Source of the DNA: Nitrospirota bacterium
GTDB taxonomy: Bacteria > Nitrospirota > Thermodesulfovibrionia > Thermodesulfovibrionales > Magnetobacteriaceae
DNA length: 6,408 nucleotides
Reading direction: 5' to 3'
Assembly (NCBI GenBank): GCA_015233485.1
Contig: JADFXO010000228.1
Coordinates: 1-6,408, forward strand
Part shown: positions 1 to 4,975 of the stretch, in pieces
Position numbering within the stretch: position 1 is the stretch's first letter
Layout: each line of letters starts with the position of its first letter
Made by a program: the position numbers and the translations under genes
Notes under the pieces: model-generated
Database searches by the model: none
What the model was told of the DNA's origin: nothing
What the model saw: only the letters and a program-made list of their open reading frames with translations

Positions 1-2
1 GG

Positions 3-587
3 GGTATAACGGCAGTCCACGATAAAGCGGTAAAAGCGCTTATAAAATCGATAGAAGAGGCAATGTGGTACGAGCCTGTGAGAGGATGTGGATATGAGAT
101 AGCTGAAACAGTTCACTGCATGAACAAGACAGACAAGTCTTTTCGCATGGTTATAAAGAGAGAGATTCGTAAGCAGCCGGATATATTTGAAGAGGACAGA
201 TATTTTCATCACATAATAGCGACAAACTGGTTAGAGGAAGAAAAGACAGGATATGAAGTAATCCAGTGGCACAATCAGAGAGGGGACGCAGAGAATTTTA
301 ATAAAGAGCTAAAAAGTGGATTTGGAATGGAACGTATGCCATGTGGTCAGACATATGCCAATGCGGTATTTTTCAGGATAGGAGTGATAGCGTATAATCT
401 ATTTATAGGGTTTAAGAGGTTGTCGTGTCCTGATTCGTGGGCAAGGCATACAATAACAACATTTCGCTGGAAGATGATACAAGTTGCGGGGCGTATAGTG
501 AGCCATGCTGGAGAAGTAATCTTAAAACTCGCAGTGGATGTAAAGAAGCTGGCTATATTTGAAGAGATCAGGGGGAAGGATATTTGA
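3..587 (+). CDS. IS1380-family transposase, C-terminal part (5' end outside window)
   Basis: This is the 3' portion of a DDE transposase that cuts and rejoins insertion-sequence ends. The frame is open from base 3 with no stop before it, so the ATG at 63 is internal and the gene starts left of the window; 194 residues are visible against roughly 400-480 usual for IS1380 relatives. The diagnostic block is IQWHNQRGDAENFNKELK, which matches the third-acidic-residue region of the family; the likely catalytic Glu is the GAG at 291-293. It is followed by the family-like run YANAVFFRIGVIAYNLF. The stop is TGA at 585-587. No frameshift or internal stop is seen in this part, so the element may be intact, but the first two catalytic acids and the left end cannot be checked. 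It is the only mobile-element gene here and lies upstream of the polysaccharide-type genes in the same orientation. Family assignment is by recognised motif, not by a search. Confidence 0.85.
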   Translation, partial: GITAVHDKAVKALIKSIEEAMWYEPVRGCGYEIAETVHCMNKTDKSFRMVIKREIRKQPDIFEEDRYFHHIIATNWLEEEKTGYEVIQWHNQRGDAENFNKELKSGFGMERMPCGQTYANAVFFRIGVIAYNLFIGFKRLSCPDSWARHTITTFRWKMIQVAGRIVSHAGEVILKLAVDVKKLAIFEEIRGKDI

Positions 588-828
588 ACTCAGCCTCTCA
601 TGGGATGGCTAAAAAAGAATTTAGAAAAATAAATCACGGGCATAAATCGGGAAAGATATGTTTAAAAAATGAGAAATTATGTAATATTAGACAGTTAGGA
701 TAAGTATTTTGTTATTTATGATACACAATAAGAGATTGCTAACATTATAAATGACAAAAATGCTTTCAAAAACCCTTTTTATCGATAGGTGCAAATTCCT
801 ATATCGGAGCTTGGGTTCATTGTGGGGC

Positions 829-834
829 TTGACA
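829..834 (+). promoter_or_regulatory. Possible -35 hexamer (TTGACA) upstream of the lipoprotein gene
   Basis: TTGACA is an exact match to the sigma-70 -35 consensus and lies 80 bases before the GTG start. No good -10 box follows at 16-18 bases. The nearest TATAAG-like hexamer (858-863) is 23 bases downstream, which is too far for a standard promoter. A promoter somewhere in 800-880 is expected because this is the first gene of the apparent unit, but this hexamer is only a weak pointer to it. Confidence 0.25.
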
Positions 835-847
835 TCACAGTGTTCAT

Positions 848-880
848 TATGGTTGAGTATAAGATGAATATGGTTGAGTA
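848..880 (+). repeat. Pair of 12-bp direct repeats, TATGGTTGAGTA
   Basis: TATGGTTGAGTA occurs exactly at 848-859 and again at 869-880, a repeat distance of 21 bp or two helical turns. The second copy runs into the ribosome binding site AGGAGGG. Same-face spacing just upstream of a gene is what a direct-repeat operator for a transcription factor would look like. A local duplication without function is equally possible. The repeat is seen in the sequence; the operator role is inference. Confidence 0.4.
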
Positions 881-913
881 GGAGGGCAAAGTGTGTCAGG
901 GAAAGTAACGTAG
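880..913 (+). promoter_or_regulatory. Strong ribosome binding site and 6-codon leader frame ending in TAG before the GTG start
   Basis: AGGAGGG at 880-886 is the best Shine-Dalgarno match upstream of the lipoprotein gene. It is 6 bases from the GTG at 893, which is in the same frame as the gene and encodes M-S-G-K-V-T followed by TAG at 911-913. The annotated start, GTG at 914, touches that TAG and is 27 bases from the strong site. Either translation terminates and restarts at once (a minimal leader), or the true start is 893 and the TAG is a mutation or base error in the signal-peptide coding region. An overlapping GTG at 891 in another frame gives a 5-codon frame ending in TAA. Confidence 0.45.
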
Positions 914-3211
914 GTGCCTTTTAGAATGGTTCTGAATGGTGTTTTGCTGTTGACCATCTTTCTTTTGTCTGCCTGTGCTGTCAATGGTTTAAACAATAAG
1001 GAAGCTGCCGATGAGGGTAAATTCCCAAGTAGAGAAATGAGCCGTTTGTTAATTCCGTTGAGCAACGGAGACTTCGAAGAGGCAAAGGAAAGCGTCTGTG
1101 CAAATACTGATAATTGCAAAGAGCATTTCAGCTTTCCCGGTTGGATATTTAACGGTGTTGGCGCCGTTATTGACAAAGGCCCTGGGTATAAAAGCAATAA
1201 CTCCCTTCAGATGACTGCTGCTTTGAAAAACAACGATAAAATCGATCCAACTCTCAACAACCCATACACATTAGAATATCCAACTCTCAACTCAATTACT
1301 CTTAATGAACCATACACATTAGAATATCCATTAGACATAAAGTACCTGACAAAAGAGATTACAGTTGGATATCAACCGGATATCTTTACTGGTAGCCCTG
1401 CCAAGTCAACAATGTTTTTCAGGTTTTTTAATAAAAATGGCGAGTTATTATCAACGGTGACGTATGTTTTAAATGGGGAGCAGGATTTCATGAACTATGT
1501 AAACACCGTTAATGACGGTGTTAGTTATATAACATATATAAAAAATGACAATAAAATTGGGATCAACAACATACTTAAAATCGACAATTTATTAAAGCTG
1601 CAAAATGAGGGGGCGTCAAAAATTAGCGCTCAGGTTTTAGATATAAAAGAAATCGATAAAGTAACAGTAAGCTTTAAAGTTTGGTACAACTTTAACGGAG
1701 AAACAAAAGTAACCCATAGGGGATGGGCAAAATATATCGATAAGGGAGACATGTCTTCTGGTCAATATATTACGAATGCAGCCGTTTTCCAAAGAATCAG
1801 CATACCCAAACGGTGGCAGTCCGAGCAAATGAACGTATCTGTTTCTGCGTGGGTATGGTCAGACACACCGAATAGCGCGTTGTTAAAGATTAGATCAAAT
1901 ATGGGAAAAGAAGCTGTATCAGCTTTTCATTCAGGAGATGGAACGTGGGAATACCTTACAGTCGTGTATCCTTTTCCGGAGATAATAGAGAGTTTCACGT
2001 TGAGTTTTATCACTGTCAGCGGTACATCAAGGCTAGACAATGTTTCGCCAATCGTTATTAGAGATAATCGATTTGATATTGTCAAAAACCCATTACACAA
2101 ATTCTTTTTCAGAGAAAACGTTGCATACGCAAAAAGTAATCGTTTCCGGATCGTAATAGTTGGCAACTCGACCATAGATGGGGCTACAGCCCGAAATGGA
2201 AGTATACCGTATGTGTTGCAGTCAAAATTGGAATCCCTCTATCCTGGCAAGTTTGAGATAATTAACTATGGGATCAAAGCGTGGAACTTGCAATCTCAGA
2301 TAGTAGCTCTAAATAGAGGTTTTATTTTTCATCTACTGGGATCCGAACCCCTGAGACCAAAGGAATTACAAGCTCTGGACAAGAGGTTTGAAAAGATAAC
2401 ACTTGTAAAAGAACGAAGGGATGCTCCTACCATATCTGAACTTAACCCTGACATTATTGTCATTAGCAGTATGTGGAACGATATTAGAGAATTCTATGGC
2501 GTTTTAGGTGGTCACTATCTATGCTTCGACATTGTAGACCCGGGTGATTGCGATGAAATGCCCTGCATCATCTCTTATATGAAAAACCTATACCGCTACA
2601 TGGACATTCCTACAAAGAGTAATTTTCAAACAACCAGTAAAATGTTCGAAAGATACATGGAGATATCAGAAAGAGACAAACGGGTTGACGAATTAAAGAA
2701 ACTAACATTTGAAGAATTTAAAAATAGTGATTATAGACGTTATCTAACTATAAACGCAGAAAAATATTATAGCTATCTTCTAAGTGAGTTTACTGAGAGG
2801 GCTCTTAGAATTGCAAAAGTATGGCAAATGACCCTACCCTTTAAAGGCGGAGATAACTATCTGAAATACCTGAAGAGAGCAGCTATTTTTACACAACTAC
2901 CCATTTCTACTGATGGCGATGCTGACGATCCTACAAAGAAAGTTTATTACACAGACAAGTTAGTCGACGATATTCAGCGCAAAGTTGGCCAAGAGGTATC
3001 GAATAGATTTAATTTACCCTTTATTGATTTAAGCCATATCATCAACTCTGAATTTTCATCATTACCTGTATCGGAATATATTAACCTTGGATACTTTGCC
3101 TTTGCCGATAAAGTTCATTTTACATATCGTGGAAATGAACTACTTGCTGATCGATTATTTAAAAATATGCAGGATGAATTTGAACGTATTTTATCTTTCA
3201 CCGAAAAGTGA
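914..3211 (+). CDS. SGNH/GDSL-type hydrolase lipoprotein with N-terminal carbohydrate-binding-like region
   Basis: Predicted lipid-anchored, exported ester hydrolase or acyltransferase acting on a glycan. Residues 1-21 form a lipoprotein signal with lipobox LSAC; Cys21 would be lipidated, and Ala22 does not suggest inner-membrane retention. Residues 47-101 (NGDFE at 51-55, GW near 77) and 290-378 (FQRIS, GTWEYL with Trp345, LDNVS) resemble the two halves of a CBM4/9-like beta-sandwich, separated by an insert holding a short repeat. The SGNH domain spans about 412-757: GNST with nucleophile Ser419 (Asn instead of Asp in GDS), block II Gly453, WND with Asn522, and DKVH with Asp732 and His735. 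The 210-residue gap between Asn522 and Asp732 is long for the family and includes a CX8CX4C cluster (537, 546, 551). Start choice is uncertain: GTG 914 keeps Arg4 in the signal; ATG 926 has AGGTG 9 bases upstream but no positive charge. Substrate unknown. Confidence 0.82.
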   Translation: MPFRMVLNGVLLLTIFLLSACAVNGLNNKEAADEGKFPSREMSRLLIPLSNGDFEEAKESVCANTDNCKEHFSFPGWIFNGVGAVIDKGPGYKSNNSLQMTAALKNNDKIDPTLNNPYTLEYPTLNSITLNEPYTLEYPLDIKYLTKEITVGYQPDIFTGSPAKSTMFFRFFNKNGELLSTVTYVLNGEQDFMNYVNTVNDGVSYITYIKNDNKIGINNILKIDNLLKLQNEGASKISAQVLDIKEIDKVTVSFKVWYNFNGETKVTHRGWAKYIDKGDMSSGQYITNAAVFQRISIPKRWQSEQMNVSVSAWVWSDTPNSALLKIRSNMGKEAVSAFHSGDGTWEYLTVVYPFPEIIESFTLSFITVSGTSRLDNVSPIVIRDNRFDIVKNPLHKFFFRENVAYAKSNRFRIVIVGNSTIDGATARNGSIPYVLQSKLESLYPGKFEIINYGIKAWNLQSQIVALNRGFIFHLLGSEPLRPKELQALDKRFEKITLVKERRDAPTISELNPDIIVISSMWNDIREFYGVLGGHYLCFDIVDPGDCDEMPCIISYMKNLYRYMDIPTKSNFQTTSKMFERYMEISERDKRVDELKKLTFEEFKNSDYRRYLTINAEKYYSYLLSEFTERALRIAKVWQMTLPFKGGDNYLKYLKRAAIFTQLPISTDGDADDPTKKVYYTDKLVDDIQRKVGQEVSNRFNLPFIDLSHIINSEFSSLPVSEYINLGYFAFADKVHFTYRGNELLADRLFKNMQDEFERILSFTEK
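1245..1330 (+). repeat. Imperfect in-frame duplication inside the lipoprotein gene
   Basis: CCATACACATTAGAATATCCA at 1262-1282 is repeated exactly at 1310-1330, a shift of 48 bp or 16 codons. The flanking ATCCAACTCTCAAC at 1245-1258 also recurs at 1278-1291. The protein therefore carries PYTLEYP twice, at residues 117-123 and 133-139, each preceded by a TLN-containing spacer. The frame is kept. This looks like a replication-slippage duplication in a loop insert of the carbohydrate-binding-like region. Confidence 0.85.
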
Positions 3212-3218
3212 CGGGGAA

Positions 3219-3241
3219 ATAAGGTATCATTGCCATCTTAT
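3219..3241 (+). other. Small inverted repeat between the lipoprotein gene and the next gene
   Basis: ATAAGGT at 3219-3225 can pair with ATCTTAT at 3235-3241, giving a 7-bp stem with one G-T pair and a 9-base loop. It sits in the 62-base gap. It is AT-rich and has no T-tract after it, so it is not a convincing terminator. It could be an RNA-processing or stability element, or chance. Confidence 0.25.
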
Positions 3242-3258
3242 GAATGTGTAACCCTTAC

Positions 3259-3266
3259 AAGGAGGT
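3259..3266 (+). promoter_or_regulatory. Ribosome binding site that fixes the start at 3274
   Basis: AAGGAGGT is a near-perfect Shine-Dalgarno sequence, 7 bases upstream of the ATG at 3274. An earlier in-frame ATG at 3244 has no such site, would place this sequence inside the coding region, and would put a charged, non-signal-like stretch before the hydrophobic segment. Confidence 0.85.
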
Positions 3267-3273
3267 ATCGCAT

Positions 3274-3858
3274 ATGCGTTTCAGGAACGGAATAATGCAA
3301 TTTTCCGTAATCATGATATTAACTGGTTTTATTATGTTTGTTACTACAGGTAATTCAGTCGCTGGCAACATCCAAGAAACAATGACTATCATTAAAGAGG
3401 AACTGATATATCCACGAGAGTGCAGATATATTATTCCTGCCGTTATTCCATCAAAAGAACATGATGTGCGAAAAAACGAAGAGTTCCTGACAGTTGCTAA
3501 GAAACTTGAAAGCATGGGTATTGTAAAACTGACCCAAAATAATGGAATTAATAGGATAGTCCCTGATGAAAATAATTACGATGTTGTCCAGCAAAATGTT
3601 AACATGAATTATGAGTTAGTAAGCGTTAACCTCGTCATGGGCACATGGGATATAATTGTTACAGAAGTGAAAACAGCAGCGTCTAAAACGATAGCGATTG
3701 GACAGAAGTTTCTGAAAACCACACGTCTTTATAAACCTGTTACGAGTGTTTTAGACGATGAACAAAGAAAACTCTACTCCGATACGCCGATGGAATGGGA
3801 AATATCAATGGAAAAGGGCAGTCCTGAAGTCAAAGAAAAACCGGTTATCAGAAAATGA
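3274..3858 (+). CDS. Secreted protein of unknown function, 194 residues
   Basis: I do not recognise a family. With the start at 3274 the N-terminus is a clear Sec signal peptide: two arginines (Arg2, Arg4), a hydrophobic core at about 10-25, and a probable signal peptidase I site after Ser-Val-Ala (residues 28-30). The mature part is about 164 residues, mixed charged and polar, with no cysteine except one in ECRYI, no second membrane segment, and a lysine/glutamate-rich C-terminal tail. A central stretch rich in Asn and Val is followed by alternating hydrophobic residues around GTWDIIVTEVKTA, suggestive of beta strands. The gene lies between two SGNH hydrolase genes: 62 bases after the first, and its TGA overlaps the ATG of the next gene by four bases. 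An accessory or structural role for a neighbouring surface-glycan enzyme is possible but not shown. Confidence 0.8.
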   Translation: MRFRNGIMQFSVIMILTGFIMFVTTGNSVAGNIQETMTIIKEELIYPRECRYIIPAVIPSKEHDVRKNEEFLTVAKKLESMGIVKLTQNNGINRIVPDENNYDVVQQNVNMNYELVSVNLVMGTWDIIVTEVKTAASKTIAIGQKFLKTTRLYKPVTSVLDDEQRKLYSDTPMEWEISMEKGSPEVKEKPVIRK

Positions 3859-4946
3859 GAAAGTATCCCTTATGGCTGCTGGCATCCGTTACTTTTGTAG
3901 TTGTTTCCGCTTTGTTAGCCGCTATTGCTGTCACTGTTGGTGAGCTTTCTTTTTATATATCGACTGGTAACTGGTATTTTACATCAAACAATCAGAATTC
4001 AAGTAAATCACATGATATGGCTCTATATAGAGAATCTTTTTCTATTAAAAAAAGTGGTCGTATACGTATTCTTGCTATTGGCGGAAGCACAACATATGGT
4101 TTTGGTGTCGCACCTGAAAATACATGGCCAAAAATATTGGCTGAAAAGCTTGAAAAGGCATTCCCAGGAAAATATGAGGTCATCAATCTCGGCAGGATTG
4201 GAGGACATCTGGAAGAATTTGTCCAAAACTATCGCGCTAATATCAGCATTGACATCACAAGGGAAAAATGGATAAGGGGCATGAGACCCGCTGAAAAAGA
4301 CATATCCACTTGGGGGTGGAAAGACCTTAACCCGGATATCATACTACTCGCTCCGGTAGTGAACGATACAGCCCCAGATTACCTGAACGCCTTTAAGCCC
4401 AATTCTGTATCCATAGCAGCGAGAAGAATCTCAGAGTTTATGGGAAACCTCTCTATTTCCAGGAAACTTGCGCTAATGTATTACATTAAAAGTATGTTTT
4501 TAATCATTGAACAAAAAAATAATAAGGTCGTCAATAACGAATCAGAAAGCTTGCGTCTTATATCACATATGTATGGTGACAACCTGCAAAAATTTATAAC
4601 CATGTGGGACAAACACGTCCACATATACCTCATTGGCCTGCCATTTCTCTTTGATAAAGAAGACGGCGCCAAACAGGCACGAATGGCGGCACTGTATTGG
4701 AACGTGCCGGAGGAATCATTGTTAAAAGAAGTACACTACATGCCTATCCTTGAAAAACTTGAACACGATGTCAGAAGGGATATTTCAGAGAAACTGAATA
4801 TATCACATTTTGAGGCGGGAAAAGAAATCAAAGAGCGTCCTTTTTCTAAGAGGATAAGGCTTTTTACCGATTCTGTTCATATGAATTCGACAGGAACCGA
4901 GATAATCTCGGGAGAAGTTCTTCAGCACCTTAACGAGGGGATATAA
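3855..4946 (+). CDS. Membrane-anchored SGNH/GDSL-type hydrolase
   Basis: Predicted ester hydrolase or acyltransferase of the SGNH superfamily, held on the outer face of the inner membrane. Residues 6-29 form one uncleaved-looking hydrophobic helix after a positively charged start (Arg2, Lys3). The catalytic domain runs from about 70 to 360: IGGSTTYG with nucleophile Ser78, NLGRIGG with block II Gly113 or Gly116, the APVVND block with Asn170, and TDSVHMN with Asp339 and His342. All four blocks are present, so it should be active. The ATG overlaps the preceding TGA as ATGA and lacks a strong ribosome binding site, so translation probably depends on coupling. It shares several stretches with the C-terminal domain of the upstream lipoprotein (for example PGK-Y/F-E and LNPDII), so the two are distant paralogues. 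Context with a carbamoyltransferase suggests an extracellular polysaccharide as target; the exact substrate cannot be read from the sequence. Confidence 0.88.
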   Translation: MRKYPLWLLASVTFVVVSALLAAIAVTVGELSFYISTGNWYFTSNNQNSSKSHDMALYRESFSIKKSGRIRILAIGGSTTYGFGVAPENTWPKILAEKLEKAFPGKYEVINLGRIGGHLEEFVQNYRANISIDITREKWIRGMRPAEKDISTWGWKDLNPDIILLAPVVNDTAPDYLNAFKPNSVSIAARRISEFMGNLSISRKLALMYYIKSMFLIIEQKNNKVVNNESESLRLISHMYGDNLQKFITMWDKHVHIYLIGLPFLFDKEDGAKQARMAALYWNVPEESLLKEVHYMPILEKLEHDVRRDISEKLNISHFEAGKEIKERPFSKRIRLFTDSVHMNSTGTEIISGEVLQHLNEGI

Positions 4947-4975
4947 TGACACTCTGGCTGGTGTTTGCGACATGA
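4946..4975 (+). other. Possible 9-codon relay frame coupling the SGNH hydrolase and carbamoyltransferase genes
   Basis: The hydrolase stop and an ATG overlap as TAATG (TAA 4944-4946, ATG 4946-4948). The short frame encodes M-T-L-W-L-V-F-A-T and ends in the TGA at 4973-4975, which overlaps the carbamoyltransferase ATG (4972-4974) as ATGA. A G-rich site, GAGGGG at 4935-4940, lies 5 bases before the first ATG, whereas the carbamoyltransferase ATG has no clear site of its own. The frame could hand ribosomes from one gene to the next. Its geometry is seen; its use is inferred, and chance is possible for so short a frame. Confidence 0.35.

Larger units (their letters stand above)
588..913 (+). other. 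Gene-free intergenic stretch between transposase and lipoprotein gene
   Basis: This AT-rich gap of 326 bases holds no convincing gene on either strand. The left part should contain the right end of the insertion sequence, but I could not identify its terminal inverted repeat or a target duplication, because the left end is not in the window. A small imperfect hairpin is possible at 785-802 (ATAGG, 8-nt loop, CCTAT). The last 100 bases are repeat-rich: GTTCATTGTGG at 815-825 recurs with one change as GTTCATTATGG at 842-852, and TATGGTTGAGTA occurs at 848-859 and 869-880. No rho-independent terminator with a T-tract was found after the transposase stop, so read-through from the element into the next gene is possible. 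Confidence 0.6.

Noticed and set aside
768..780. AAAAACCCTTTTT as part of a terminator
   Set aside because: The pairing would be A-T only with a 3-base loop, too weak for a terminator, and no GC-rich stem is adjacent.
847..1197. Reverse-strand open frame of 116 codons over the start of the lipoprotein gene
   Set aside because: It lies antisense to well-supported coding sequence, shows no family motif, and has a composition expected from a shadow frame.
3244..3273. Earlier ATG at 3244 as the start of the secreted protein
   Set aside because: The strong ribosome binding site at 3259-3266 would lie inside the coding region, and the extension spoils an otherwise standard signal peptide.
3925..4275. 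Forward-strand open frame of 116 codons inside the second SGNH gene
   Set aside because: It is out of frame with a gene that has all four SGNH blocks; the product has no recognisable domain.
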